Positions 35,377-44,257 of a stretch of DNA of 64,000 bases are shown here, piece by piece. Position numbers and translations under genes: made by a program. A model generated the notes under the pieces. The model searched no databases. It was given only the letters and a program-made list of their open reading frames with translations, and was not told the DNA's origin. The stretch spans positions 372,001-436,000 of the forward strand of contig NZ_JAERRB010000001.1 in the NCBI RefSeq assembly GCF_016735595.1, in the 5' to 3' direction. Within the stretch, counting starts at the first letter, position 1. Every line of letters begins with the position of its first letter. The stretch is from Chryseolinea lacunae (GTDB taxonomy: Bacteria; Bacteroidota; Bacteroidia; Cytophagales; Cyclobacteriaceae).

Positions 35377-36084
35377 TCACCTTCGCCGTTTCTCATCAGT
35401 CAGAAAAGAAACTTTCCCATTGGCTATGCTGTAGACTGCGCCCTGCACAACAATCTCCCCTTGCTGCACTTTGCGCGCCATAGCTTCGGTGCCGTGTGTG
35501 ATCTTGTGCATCTGGTGAAGCACGTTTGCTTTCACCACTTCGGTCAGGTAGTCGGCGTGTGTGCTGTCTTTGCCGATTTGTTTTATTTCGTTCTCGTTAA
35601 TCAGCGTATCAAGAATGGTGTTGATGTGATTGGTGGGGTGCAGGTGTTCGGCAAAAGCTTTCACAGCGCCACATCCCTGATGCCCCATCACCAGAATGTA
35701 TTTCACATTCAACTTGTCGGTGGCGTATTCAATGCTGCCCAACCCGATGTCGGCAATGACGTTGCCCGCTGTGCGAATCACAAATAAGTCGCCAAGGCCC
35801 TGGTCAAACACAATCTCGTCGGGCGCGCGGCTGTCGGAACAGCTGATGATGACGGCGAAGGGATGTTGTTCCTTTGCCAAAGTTTTTAACCGCCCGATGG
35901 AAACGTTGGGATGGGTTGGACTGCCGGTGTAGAATCGTTCGTTGCCTTGCTCCAGGCGTTGGCGGGGTGAAGATGGTGTGTTGATGGCTTCTGCAGAAAC
36001 AGAAGCATCGGCCGTTTTGGGTTCGCATCGCGCGAATAGCAAGGCAGTGAATATGGCAAAGGTAAACGTGAAGCGTGTTGTCAT
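35377..36084 (-). CDS. Beta-class carbonic anhydrase, exported
   Basis: A 235-residue enzyme with an N-terminal lipoprotein-like signal (ALLFARC, Cys near residue 20). Zinc ligands are Cys in IISCSDSRAPDE (near residue 80) and His/Cys in MGHQGCGAV (near 135). The Asp-Arg pair of CSDSR is intact. It interconverts carbon dioxide and bicarbonate, here probably in the periplasm. It is the last gene of a run of exported proteins, two bases after the porin-like gene. Confidence 0.93.
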   Translation of the reverse strand: MTTRFTFTFAIFTALLFARCEPKTADASVSAEAINTPSSPRQRLEQGNERFYTGSPTHPNVSIGRLKTLAKEQHPFAVIISCSDSRAPDEIVFDQGLGDLFVIRTAGNVIADIGLGSIEYATDKLNVKYILVMGHQGCGAVKAFAEHLHPTNHINTILDTLINENEIKQIGKDSTHADYLTEVVKANVLHQMHKITHGTEAMARKVQQGEIVVQGAVYSIANGKVSFLTDEKRRR

Positions 36085-36086
36085 CG

Positions 36087-37457
36087 TTAAAATCTGAACG
36101 TTGTGGTGATGCCCGTATAGAAAATGTCTTTGCCGCTTCCGACGGCCTTCAAATATTCGCCCGACTTAAACCACGTGGTTTCGCTGCGCAGATAGATGAA
36201 CTTGTTGGGCGCGAACTCGAACGTGCCGCTGATCTGGTGGCCAATGAAACGATCGCGGCTATCGCCGGAAGGATAGATCACTTGCGTGCCGGGATTGTAG
36301 ATGCCGTCGTCGCTGCTGTAGCGCCAGAAGATATCATAGTCCAGCGAGAACGACAGACTCGTGCAGAGCGGAAGTGCGAGCGACGGATGGATGTCAAAAA
36401 GATTGGAAGGGCCGATGAGTGCCGCATAGCCAAAATAAGCTCCGCGCGGATAGAGCGGGTTGAAGGAATTGATTTTTCCATCGCCTTTATTTTTGTCGCC
36501 GCTAATCAATTCTGTCTTCAGGCCAATCGTGGGTGCTGCGTCGCCTTTGCCGAGGGCATAGTTGAGGTTGTAGGAAAGCGTCCAGGCGCGAATGGAATTG
36601 TCTTCCATGTCGCCAAACTGAAAGACGGCTTCCACATCATATTGCAAACGCGAGGCGCTGGACCAAAGTCGGGTTCCCACGGAGTGACGTCGCTCATGAC
36701 CGGTCACATCGCTCCACGTGGTCTTCTTTTTTTCGATGCCCAGATAATAGACGTCAACATTTTTGAGGACGGGGATGTCGGTGGCGGTGAAATAGGCGCC
36801 GCCAAATTTCACGTTGTCGTTCAGAAACTTGTCGTCGAAAATGCCGTCGCGGCTTTGCACATAGTCGGCGAAGAAAACGTCGGCTTTCACATGACCATGC
36901 TTCAGCATCACCTTCGCGGCATCGAACGATTGCCGGTTGTTAGGGCCTTCGCGCGTGCTCACCAGCCGACTCGATCCATAGTTAAACTCCTGTCGCCCCA
37001 CACGCGACACCACCGACCATTCGGCCGATGATGCCAACGCCACATCCAAAAAAATCTGGTGCAGGTCCAGCGGGTTCATCTCAACGGGCGATGGATCGAT
37101 GCGCCCTGCTGCCACACTGCTCTGCAACTGCGTGAACACGCGCACGCGCCGGCCCAGGTGCAGGTCGGCATGAAGCAACAGCCGGTTCAGCAAATAACCA
37201 TCGATATCTTCGGGCGCATCGCCCCAGGCTTCGTTGTTGAATTTGAAATACTGATAGCGCACTTCGCCGCCAAAAGAAAGATAGCTCTTCGCCGAAGGTT
37301 GACGCGGCATATATTTCATCTGCTCATACCACGACCGCGACGAATCTTTCAGAAACGAATAGTTCTCGTCATAACGAAGATGCTTGAACGCCTGCTGTGC
37401 CATCGATGCTGTTGCACAGGCCATCCAGAAGATAAGTATGACGGATAGTTTTTTCAT
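36087..37457 (-). CDS. Alginate-export-family outer-membrane porin
   Basis: About 456 residues. A signal peptide (about 1-21, ending SMAQQ) is followed by a barrel with many amphipathic strands (YLSFGGEVRYQYFKFNNE, RRVRVFTQLQSSV, FVVSRVGRQEFNYGSSRLV-like), ending in TGITTTFRF. The pattern matches the alginate_exp family (AlgE-like), which includes general solute porins. The ATG at 37457 starts the signal; the codon at 37496 adds 13 residues. It sits between an exported amidohydrolase and a carbonic anhydrase, so it may let small substrates of those enzymes through. Alginate itself is not implied. Confidence 0.8.
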   Translation of the reverse strand: MKKLSVILIFWMACATASMAQQAFKHLRYDENYSFLKDSSRSWYEQMKYMPRQPSAKSYLSFGGEVRYQYFKFNNEAWGDAPEDIDGYLLNRLLLHADLHLGRRVRVFTQLQSSVAAGRIDPSPVEMNPLDLHQIFLDVALASSAEWSVVSRVGRQEFNYGSSRLVSTREGPNNRQSFDAAKVMLKHGHVKADVFFADYVQSRDGIFDDKFLNDNVKFGGAYFTATDIPVLKNVDVYYLGIEKKKTTWSDVTGHERRHSVGTRLWSSASRLQYDVEAVFQFGDMEDNSIRAWTLSYNLNYALGKGDAAPTIGLKTELISGDKNKGDGKINSFNPLYPRGAYFGYAALIGPSNLFDIHPSLALPLCTSLSFSLDYDIFWRYSSDDGIYNPGTQVIYPSGDSRDRFIGHQISGTFEFAPNKFIYLRSETTWFKSGEYLKAVGSGKDIFYTGITTTFRF

Positions 37458-37496
37458 AAGGTAGTTTTTAAAAATAACTTTTGGCGCACGCTTCAA

Positions 37497-39275
37497 TCAC
37501 TTCTGATATCCGCCATAGTACTTCACAGGCGACCACGTGGGAATAACTTCAGGAACGGGAACATCCCAGGCTTTATAGTCACCCGTCGCATACACCACTT
37601 TTCCGTTCACAATGGTGAGCAACGATTCAATCTCCTTCACTTCGTCAGTGGGAATGCTGAAGTAGTCGCGGCTCAACACAATCATGTCGGCAAACATGCC
37701 TTTCGCTATTTTTCCTTTGTCGTGCTCTTCACCCGAAAACCACGCACTGCCTTGCGTATAGAGCGACAGCGCTTCGTGGCGCGACAGCACATCGGCCACG
37801 GGCCAGAACTGAAAACCGCCAATGGTTTTGCCGGTGAGTTGCCAATGCATAGCCATCCACGGGTTGAATGTGGAGATGCGCGTAGCGTCTGTGCCCATGC
37901 CCACGGGAATGCCCATGGCAATCATTTTCTTGATAGGCGGAATCTGATGATCGGCTTTGCCATAGAGCTTGTCATACAATTCTCCCTGATAATACATTCT
38001 GAATTGAACAGCGATGCCTCCACCCAGTTTCTTCACCCGCGCCAGTTGAGCGTCGGTTATGGTTTCGGCATGATCGAACGCCCAACGCAAACCCTTAAAG
38101 GGAATTTCTTTGTCTACTTTTTCGAACACGGCCAGCATGCGCTCAATCGACTCGGCATAGGTGGCGTGAAGACGGAACGGCCAACGGTTTTTCACCAGCA
38201 CACGCACCACGGCTTCGAGATCCTCTTCCATCTTCGGGCTCAACACCGTTCGCGGTTCCAGAAAGTTTTCAAAGTCGGCGGCGCTGGCCACCAGGTTTTC
38301 GCCAGCACCTTCCATAGAGAAGCCGGTAGTCATCAGCATGTGGTCGTTCTTGTTCGGGTAGGTCACCTTCACCCACTTCTCATAATCTTCCAGCTCGCGT
38401 CCCTTCACTTGCGCGAAGAGATAGTAGGATGTTCGGATGTTCAGCTTGCCTTCCTTGCCCAGCGACAACGCCACCGAATAGTCGTCGGGATAGTTTTGTG
38501 AACCACCCGCCGCGTCAATGGCGCTGGTCAACCCAAACCGATTCAACTCGCGATAGTATTGAAGGGTGGAGTTGAGTTGTTCTTCACGGCTGAGCTTTGT
38601 GGTTAAGCCCAAGGTCATGTAGATGGCCTTTGGTGTTTCCTTCGCATAGAGCATGCCGGTGGGCACGCCGTTGTTGTCCAACTCTACCAAGCTTCCCTCA
38701 TAGTGCGTGCCTTTTGTATAGCCAAGCACTTCAATGCCTTTTTTGTTGACAAACGCTTTGCCATAGAGGTAGGTGATGAACACCGGTTTGTCGGGCACAG
38801 CTTCGTTTATTTCGGCCAGTGTGGGTTGACGTTGTTCTTCAAACTGAAATTCGTTCCAGCCGCCAATCACTTTAATCCACACACCGTCGGGTGTGCGCGC
38901 TGCTTGTTCTTTCAACATTTCCATCGCGCGCTTCAGGGTCTTCACACCATCCCAGCGCAGCTCGGCGTTGTAGTGAAGTCCTTCGCGAATGATGTGGATG
39001 TGGCTATCGTTGATGCCCGGCACCACCGTGCGACCATTCAGGTCAATGAGTTTGGTGTTGACATCTTTATACTTCGCCAGGAGGTGGGCGGACGGTCCCG
39101 TTTCGAGGATCATGCCGCCGCGCACCGCCACAGCTTCTGTAAACTGATTTTCTTTTGTCATCGTGGCAATCTTGCCGTGATGCAAAATCAAGTCGGCCTT
39201 TTGCGCATGAACCGGCAGCAAGCCTGTCATCAGCAAGATGTAGCACAACCCGAGAGTGTATTTTAGTTTTTTCAT
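37497..39275 (-). CDS. Exported YtcJ-type amidohydrolase
   Basis: A 592-residue amidohydrolase-3 family enzyme with a signal peptide (about 1-24, ending VHAQK). The metal site opens with NDSHIHII (HxH). Later His residues are in RLHATYAES and FDHAETIT, and the Asp is in GMGTDATRISTFNP. The composite beta-sandwich halves flank the TIM barrel. Family members hydrolyse amide or formamide-like bonds, but the substrate cannot be read. It lies between the MBL-fold gene (37-base gap) and the porin gene (39-base gap). Confidence 0.88.
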   Translation of the reverse strand: MKKLKYTLGLCYILLMTGLLPVHAQKADLILHHGKIATMTKENQFTEAVAVRGGMILETGPSAHLLAKYKDVNTKLIDLNGRTVVPGINDSHIHIIREGLHYNAELRWDGVKTLKRAMEMLKEQAARTPDGVWIKVIGGWNEFQFEEQRQPTLAEINEAVPDKPVFITYLYGKAFVNKKGIEVLGYTKGTHYEGSLVELDNNGVPTGMLYAKETPKAIYMTLGLTTKLSREEQLNSTLQYYRELNRFGLTSAIDAAGGSQNYPDDYSVALSLGKEGKLNIRTSYYLFAQVKGRELEDYEKWVKVTYPNKNDHMLMTTGFSMEGAGENLVASAADFENFLEPRTVLSPKMEEDLEAVVRVLVKNRWPFRLHATYAESIERMLAVFEKVDKEIPFKGLRWAFDHAETITDAQLARVKKLGGGIAVQFRMYYQGELYDKLYGKADHQIPPIKKMIAMGIPVGMGTDATRISTFNPWMAMHWQLTGKTIGGFQFWPVADVLSRHEALSLYTQGSAWFSGEEHDKGKIAKGMFADMIVLSRDYFSIPTDEVKEIESLLTIVNGKVVYATGDYKAWDVPVPEVIPTWSPVKYYGGYQK

Positions 39276-39312
39276 GAAGATGATTTGAGCGTGAACGAGA
39301 AATGTTGCCCTG

Positions 39313-40326
39313 CTATTTTTTCAGCCGCACGGCGTGAATGTCTTTGTAGGCATTGGGAAGATTGAAGTTGTCGTGAAGCCAATGAAACAGCACGTAGCCT
39401 TTGTCATATTCTTTAAGCGTGACCGACTGAAGCGTTTGTTCCAAAGTCAGTCCTTTGTCCACGGCTTCTGTAACCTGTTTCTTCAAAGCTTCCACATAGT
39501 CGATGGTGTATTTGATGCCGGCCTTTGTGGTGATGCGTCCGTGGCCGGGAACAACAATGGCGTCGCTGGGCAGAAAGTCATACATCTTTTTCAGGTTGTC
39601 GGCGGGTTCCAGAAAGAAGCCATCGAACAACCACGGAATGGTCGGGCTCTCGCCAATGAACGGATTGCCCGCCCAGAAAACTTTCGACGATGGCAACCAC
39701 ACAAAAAGATCGGCAGGCGACTGGGCTGTGCCACCGTTCAAAAACTCCACCACCTTACCGTTGCCCAGATCTATTTTCAGATTGTTGTTTTTAGCCAGTG
39801 TGATATCGGCCGGGCGATACACGGCCTTCTCTATTTCGCGACCCGTACCAAACAACATCACCATAAATTGTTTGATGTATTCAAAATTTTTCGAGAGATT
39901 TTCTTTTGCAAATTCGTTTTGAATGATGATTGTTGACGAGGGCAGCAAATAGTTTGTGAAGCAATGGTCGCCGTGGTCGCTGGTGTTCACGGCATAGAGA
40001 ATGGGTTTCGCGGTGACGGAGCGCACAAGTTTCATCTGCTGATCGAACAACCGCTTTGTGAGCATGGTCTCGATGAGCAACACGCCCTTGTCGCCCACCA
40101 CAAACCCGCCGGTAGTGGCTTGCGGAATTCCCTTTGCCGTTTCGGTGTCAACGGTGGTGGGCAGGATGGCATACACATCGTCGGCCAGCTTCTGGAGTTT
40201 GAGCTCCACGGTGTTGGCATCCCAGATGGGAACCTTGGGCGGCATGGGCATTTGCGCACGGGCGGGGAGCGCAGCGAGCAAACTTCCGGCAAGCAGCAAG
40301 GTGAATGAAATCAATATCGTTTTCAT
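39313..40326 (-). CDS. Exported metallo-beta-lactamase-fold hydrolase with altered metal motif
   Basis: A 337-residue protein with a signal peptide (about 1-24, ending ARAQM) and one MBL fold. The metal motif HxHxDH reads SDHGDH (about residues 116-121): Ser stands at the first His. Later ligands appear in GTAQSPADLFVWLPSSKVFWAGN (His replaced by Asp region) and VVPGHGRIT. Loss of a ligand could give a one-metal enzyme, as with other first-position substitutions in this superfamily. It is followed by the amidohydrolase after 37 bases. Confidence 0.8.
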   Translation of the reverse strand: MKTILISFTLLLAGSLLAALPARAQMPMPPKVPIWDANTVELKLQKLADDVYAILPTTVDTETAKGIPQATTGGFVVGDKGVLLIETMLTKRLFDQQMKLVRSVTAKPILYAVNTSDHGDHCFTNYLLPSSTIIIQNEFAKENLSKNFEYIKQFMVMLFGTGREIEKAVYRPADITLAKNNNLKIDLGNGKVVEFLNGGTAQSPADLFVWLPSSKVFWAGNPFIGESPTIPWLFDGFFLEPADNLKKMYDFLPSDAIVVPGHGRITTKAGIKYTIDYVEALKKQVTEAVDKGLTLEQTLQSVTLKEYDKGYVLFHWLHDNFNLPNAYKDIHAVRLKK

Positions 40327-40349
40327 GATGTCCGTTTCTTTTTAGTTAG

Positions 40350-40380
40350 CATCGGGCGAAAGAGAATTCTTCGCCCGATG
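40350..40380. other. Strong intergenic hairpin within the hydrolase run
   Basis: CATCGGGCGAA (40350-40360) pairs perfectly with TTCGCCCGATG (40370-40380) around AGAGAATTC. It lies between the alpha/beta hydrolase stop (40387) and the MBL start (40326). No T-run follows on the minus strand, so it is more likely a processing or mRNA-stability hairpin, or a weak attenuator, than a full terminator. A T-rich stretch follows on the plus side, where no gene needs stopping. Confidence 0.6.
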
Positions 40381-40386
40381 TGTTTC

Positions 40387-41406
40387 CTATTTTGCAAGGA
40401 AGAATTCTTTCAGGGCGGTGAGTGTTTGTTCGGTTTGTTCCTGCACAATCCAGTGACCTGAATTTTTGATGGCCACGCCCTTCACATTTTCAGCCACCAG
40501 CTTGGTGTGTGTTTCGAGAAAGGGGGCGGCAAAATATTCTGAACCCAATGTCACCACCGGCATCTTGAGTTTTGTTTTCATGAGTTGTTGATTGTCGATC
40601 GCGTCCTGGCTGAAGGCGCCAAACCAATGGAAGCTTCCGGTGGTTCCACCCGATTGTGCATAGGCTCTCACAAATTCATCCACTTCGTCTTTGGTGAACG
40701 CGTCGTTCACGTGACCCACCACAGGCCAGAAGGCGGTGAGGAAGGTGCGCTCTTGTCCGGCCACCAATTCGCCCGACACGGGCATGGCAAAGAAGCCAAA
40801 CCACCACGCCGATCCTTTCACCTGCGACCACACGGGTTCAACACCGGGCAGCAACGCATCCATCAACGCAAGCTTCTTCACTTCGGTGGGGAACTGTGCG
40901 GCATAGGCATAGGCCACCATCAGGCCGATGTCGTGACCCGCGAGGTTCACGCTGGTGTAGCCCAACGACTTCACCAACTCGTGAACGTCTACGGCCATGT
41001 TCTTTTTGTCGTAGCCACTGTCGGGCTTGTCCGATTCGCCCACGCCACGGAGGTCGGGTGCGATCACTGTGAAATATTTCGACAGCTCCGGCAGCAGGCG
41101 ATTCCACATGTACCAGTTCTGACCAAAGCCATGCACCAACACCAGCGGCTCACCTTGCCCACCAATGACGTAGTGAATGTTGACGCCGTTCACCAGCGCC
41201 GTTTTATGTTCGAAGTTCGCGGGGGGCGATGCAGGTTTCAGCGCAGCATCGGCGTTGACAGCCACAGCCGGTTTTTCTTCGACCGGCGCACTTTCAGGCT
41301 TCGGGCCGCAAGCACTCATCAGGAATAGGAAAAGAACAGGAAAGATGCCTGCAACGCGCGTGATGCTGGCGTTGGGTTTAGGTTGGGGGGTGTATGTATA
41401 CGTCAT
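40387..41406 (-). CDS. Alpha/beta hydrolase lipoprotein with Asp nucleophile (epoxide hydrolase/dehalogenase-like)
   Basis: A 339-residue protein with a lipoprotein signal (FLFLMSAC, Cys near residue 33) and a Pro/Glu/Ala linker. The hydrolase core shows the oxyanion loop HGFGQNWYMWN, DLRGVGESDKP, the nucleophile elbow GHDIG (Asp, about residue 157) and a C-terminal His in NSGHWIVQEQ. Asp at the elbow is typical of epoxide hydrolases and haloacetate dehalogenases, not esterases. It should act in the periplasm. The substrate is unknown. Confidence 0.87.
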   Translation of the reverse strand: MTYTYTPQPKPNASITRVAGIFPVLFLFLMSACGPKPESAPVEEKPAVAVNADAALKPASPPANFEHKTALVNGVNIHYVIGGQGEPLVLVHGFGQNWYMWNRLLPELSKYFTVIAPDLRGVGESDKPDSGYDKKNMAVDVHELVKSLGYTSVNLAGHDIGLMVAYAYAAQFPTEVKKLALMDALLPGVEPVWSQVKGSAWWFGFFAMPVSGELVAGQERTFLTAFWPVVGHVNDAFTKDEVDEFVRAYAQSGGTTGSFHWFGAFSQDAIDNQQLMKTKLKMPVVTLGSEYFAAPFLETHTKLVAENVKGVAIKNSGHWIVQEQTEQTLTALKEFFLAK

Positions 41407-41465
41407 TTGATTTTTGTTTTAGAATTAAAAAGAGATTGGTTTTGTCAGCCGTGTAGGCACAACGA

Positions 41466-42269
41466 TTAAGGTTTTGCCGAAGCTTTGGCGGCGGCTTCAA
41501 TCACCTTGGCCACCGCTTCGGGTTGCGACATGAAGATTACGTGGCTGCCTTTGAGCTCTGTCACCACAGAACCTGTTCGCTTATACATGGTTCGTTCTAT
41601 CACGGGGCTGATGCTCTTGTCGTCGGTGGCCACGATGGCAAACGACGGTTTTGTTTTCCAGGCGGGTTGTGTCACGGGCGTGATGAATGCCTTCACGTTA
41701 ATGGGTGCGTGCGAGGCATACATGAAGTCTGCTTTCTCCTTGCTCACATCGGCGGCAAAGCCTGCGTGAAATTTTGCCTTGTCGTAATAGATAAGGCCTT
41801 TGTCGTCGGGGTTCATGATGCCATTCTCAGGAGCGGGCGGGGAGGTCTTCACCAGGTCAAGCGTTGACTCGCCCGCGTCGGGCGCGAAGGCGGCCACATA
41901 AACAAGGCTTGTCACCTTCGACGAATTGCCTGCCTGTGTGATCACTGTGCCACCCCACGAATGCCCAACCAACACCGTCGGGCCATCCTGTTTGTCGAGG
42001 GCGCGCTCGGTGGCGGCCACATCATCTTCCAGGGATGTAAGCGGATTTTGTACCAGCGTCACCGTGAAGCCGTGGCGCACCAATATCTTATACACACTTT
42101 CCCAGCCCGAAGCATCGGCAAACGCACCGTGAACAATGACCACGTTCTTGGCACTGGTTTGGGTTTGTGCATTTGCGGGCGCGCTCATGGCCACAGCACC
42201 GAAAAACATTGCAATGGTTAGCAGGCTCGACAAGCCTGCATGCTGTAATTTTTTAGTTTTCATATTCAT
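41466..42269 (-). CDS. Exported alpha/beta hydrolase
   Basis: A 267-residue protein with a signal peptide (about 1-34, ending ANAQT). The core has VIVHGAFADASGW, the serine elbow VGHSWGGT and a C-terminal His in LKGSHVIFMSQPEAV. It belongs to the group of small esterase-like hydrolases often annotated near salicylate-esterase or pyrethroid-hydrolase-like proteins; no substrate can be assigned. A start two codons downstream (42263) is equally possible. It is 59 bases before the next hydrolase and 116 bases after the AraC gene. Confidence 0.87.
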   Translation of the reverse strand: MNMKTKKLQHAGLSSLLTIAMFFGAVAMSAPANAQTQTSAKNVVIVHGAFADASGWESVYKILVRHGFTVTLVQNPLTSLEDDVAATERALDKQDGPTVLVGHSWGGTVITQAGNSSKVTSLVYVAAFAPDAGESTLDLVKTSPPAPENGIMNPDDKGLIYYDKAKFHAGFAADVSKEKADFMYASHAPINVKAFITPVTQPAWKTKPSFAIVATDDKSISPVIERTMYKRTGSVVTELKGSHVIFMSQPEAVAKVIEAAAKASAKP

Positions 42270-42385
42270 AGGTTTGGGTTGATGAAATAATACTTGAATT
42301 TTCTTTTTGTGTATTTAATGCCGTGTAAAACTATTGCCGAAGCACGCGAAGGTCCACTACCAAAACAGGGTATGCTTTGTATATT

Positions 42386-43297
42386 CTACCGTGCCACCAC
42401 AACCTGCGCACGAAGACCATCGGATGCATTTCTGGTCGCCGACGAAAGCGACGCACCAATCTGTTTGAAGGAAGAAAAATTTATTCCTGCGTAGTGCTTG
42501 AAAAATTTACTGAAATGCGCAGGCGTTTCGAAGCCCAGCTCATAGGCCACCTCTTTCATGTTGCTGTCGGAATATTTGGCCCTGCGTTTGGCTTCCTGAA
42601 TGATGCGTTGCCGGATGTGATAGCCTGCCGAAAAACCCGACACACGTTTCACCACTTCGTTGAGATAGTTAGGCGACACATAGAGTTGTGCGGCATATTC
42701 CATCACCGACTTCTTCTGCTTGAAATCTTTTTCGATGGCCGCCATAAACTTGCGCACCAAAACATGACCCGTCACGCGCGACGATTTCACAGACACCTGC
42801 TCAAACTGCCGGAACACGTGCAGCAAAAATATCTTGAGGTAGCGGCGCAGAAATTCATGCTTCAGCGACTGTCGTCCGTTTGCTTCGCGAATCATCTTTT
42901 CCACGATGTCGTGCATCTCGCTGGCGATGTCGGGCTGGAGGGGAATGGCCGCCAGGCTCGAGAACATTTCGAAGAGCTCGCTGTCATACACCCCCGACAC
43001 ATCGTCGATGCCTTCGCGCAAAAACGAATCGCGAAACGAAATCACCACGGCCTTCATACCGGCCGTTTGCCGAAGTTGATGAACCTGCCCGGGCGAGCCA
43101 CAAAACACGCTATCTTTGCGCATCGCATGGTGAAGCCCGTTCACCTCGTGCACGGTGGCGCCTTCGGTTAACCAGAGGATTTCAAAATTGGTAAGCTTTC
43201 CATCCGCGGGCCATGCGTGCCCGATGGAAGGAAGCGTGTAGATATTCAGGAAATTGTCGTCCTGAATGTCAATTGGAGTCAAGAGATCTTTTTCCAT
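42386..43297 (-). CDS. AraC-family transcriptional regulator
   Basis: A 303-residue regulator with an N-terminal cupin-like sensing domain (about 15-170) and a C-terminal AraC double helix-turn-helix (about 195-295). The HTH includes YAAQLYVSPNYLNEVVKR and the signature VAYELGFETPAHFSKFFKHYAG. It is divergent from nothing nearby and leads the minus-strand run of exported hydrolases, so control of that run is the simplest reading. Its inducer is unknown. Confidence 0.9.
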   Translation of the reverse strand: MEKDLLTPIDIQDDNFLNIYTLPSIGHAWPADGKLTNFEILWLTEGATVHEVNGLHHAMRKDSVFCGSPGQVHQLRQTAGMKAVVISFRDSFLREGIDDVSGVYDSELFEMFSSLAAIPLQPDIASEMHDIVEKMIREANGRQSLKHEFLRRYLKIFLLHVFRQFEQVSVKSSRVTGHVLVRKFMAAIEKDFKQKKSVMEYAAQLYVSPNYLNEVVKRVSGFSAGYHIRQRIIQEAKRRAKYSDSNMKEVAYELGFETPAHFSKFFKHYAGINFSSFKQIGASLSSATRNASDGLRAQVVVAR

Positions 43298-43311
43298 AGG
43301 TTGAATTCAGA

Positions 43312-44094
43312 TTATTGTCTTTTTATCCAGTTCAGAATGTAGGTTGCTTTTTCTTTCCAGCACGCCTGCACCAGCACAGCGTGATTGGCAGACTCGAACA
43401 GCTTATAGTCTGTTACCGAACTGATTTCAGTATATTTTTTATAGTTGCTATAGTTGAGCGACGCCGGAATGGTATGGTCTTTTGCACCAGCCAGGAAAAG
43501 CAAAGGTGCATGTGCCTTGCCGAAGTCTACCTTTGCCGCTGCGGTGATGGTGTCGCGCACCAGCAGTTTCGATTCGGGTGTGGCCAGCTTGTAGTAAGTT
43601 TGTGTTTGTTCTTCCATCGACATGCCGTTGGTGAAAGCAAACTGCCATTGTTTGAACGACATGAGGAAGGGAACTTTCACCGGCGTGAAAAATCCAAGCG
43701 GCCCCCATCCGGCTTTCAGAAACGACAGGTTGAATGTGATTAGGCCCTGCGGCGGAACAGAGTGAATGGCCACACCCAGCGCTGCGAGCTCGCGCTGCAC
43801 CAGCAACTGCACAATGAGGCCGCCAATGGAATGTCCGATAAGAATGGGCTTCTCCTGTTGCTGACTAACAATGCCGGCAAAATAATCGGTGAGCGCGGCC
43901 AGCCGCGTGCTGGCCACTGCAGGGTTAGGATGCGCATTGCGCATCGCTTCTGCATCGTCAGTCTTGTTTGGCCACTGGGGCACAATCACTTTATAGCCCT
44001 GGCTTTCGAAATGCGGAATCCAGTTATCCCAGCAAAGGTGCGTGATAAAAGCTCCGGTAATAAAGACAATGGTTTTGGAGGGAGGGGTTTTCAT
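43312..44094 (-). CDS. Cytoplasmic alpha/beta hydrolase
   Basis: About 260 residues without a signal peptide. Motifs: VFITGAFITHLCWDNW near the N-terminus, serine elbow IGHSIGG, Asp in AGAKDHTIP and His in SANHAVLVQ. It resembles small esterase/lysophospholipase-type hydrolases. The ATG at 44094 is favoured because a sigma-54-like -24/-12 element at 44118-44133 would give a short leader; a start at 44142 would lie upstream of that element. The gene lies 14 bases before the AraC gene, so the two may be one transcript. Confidence 0.83.
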   Translation of the reverse strand: MKTPPSKTIVFITGAFITHLCWDNWIPHFESQGYKVIVPQWPNKTDDAEAMRNAHPNPAVASTRLAALTDYFAGIVSQQQEKPILIGHSIGGLIVQLLVQRELAALGVAIHSVPPQGLITFNLSFLKAGWGPLGFFTPVKVPFLMSFKQWQFAFTNGMSMEEQTQTYYKLATPESKLLVRDTITAAAKVDFGKAHAPLLFLAGAKDHTIPASLNYSNYKKYTEISSVTDYKLFESANHAVLVQACWKEKATYILNWIKRQ

Positions 44095-44117
44095 GCTGCA
44101 TGTTTGGCAGCATACTA

Positions 44118-44133
44118 CCCCAAAGGAGTGCCA
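44118..44133 (-). promoter_or_regulatory. Possible sigma-54 promoter
   Basis: On the minus strand, TTGGCAC at the -24 position is a perfect match. The -12 region reads TTTGGGG, with GG where GC is expected, ten bases after the -24 GG. It lies 24 bases before the hydrolase ATG and about 50 bases downstream of a palindrome, next to a gene for a sigma-54 activator. The -12 mismatch keeps confidence low. Confidence 0.3.
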
Positions 44134-44183
44134 ATCGATCAATCAAGCTTTTCACACGTTGCCGGCCACTGGGTTCCGCGGAC

Positions 44184-44226
44184 CACCGCGACATTTCGCG
44201 GTGTGTCGTCGACGAACCGCGAAATA
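44184..44226. promoter_or_regulatory. Palindromic activator-site candidate with extra half-site
   Basis: ACCGCGACATTTCGCGGT (44185-44202) has seven-base perfect arms and a four-base spacer, extended by one C-G pair on each side. A further half-site, ACCGCGAAATA, follows at 44216-44226. The same arms occur at 48618-48635. The position, just past the sigma-54 regulator gene and upstream of the hydrolase gene, suits a Fis-type HTH binding site. Confidence 0.55.
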
Positions 44227-44257
44227 CAACGGCTACACCAGCCAACGTTCGACATGG

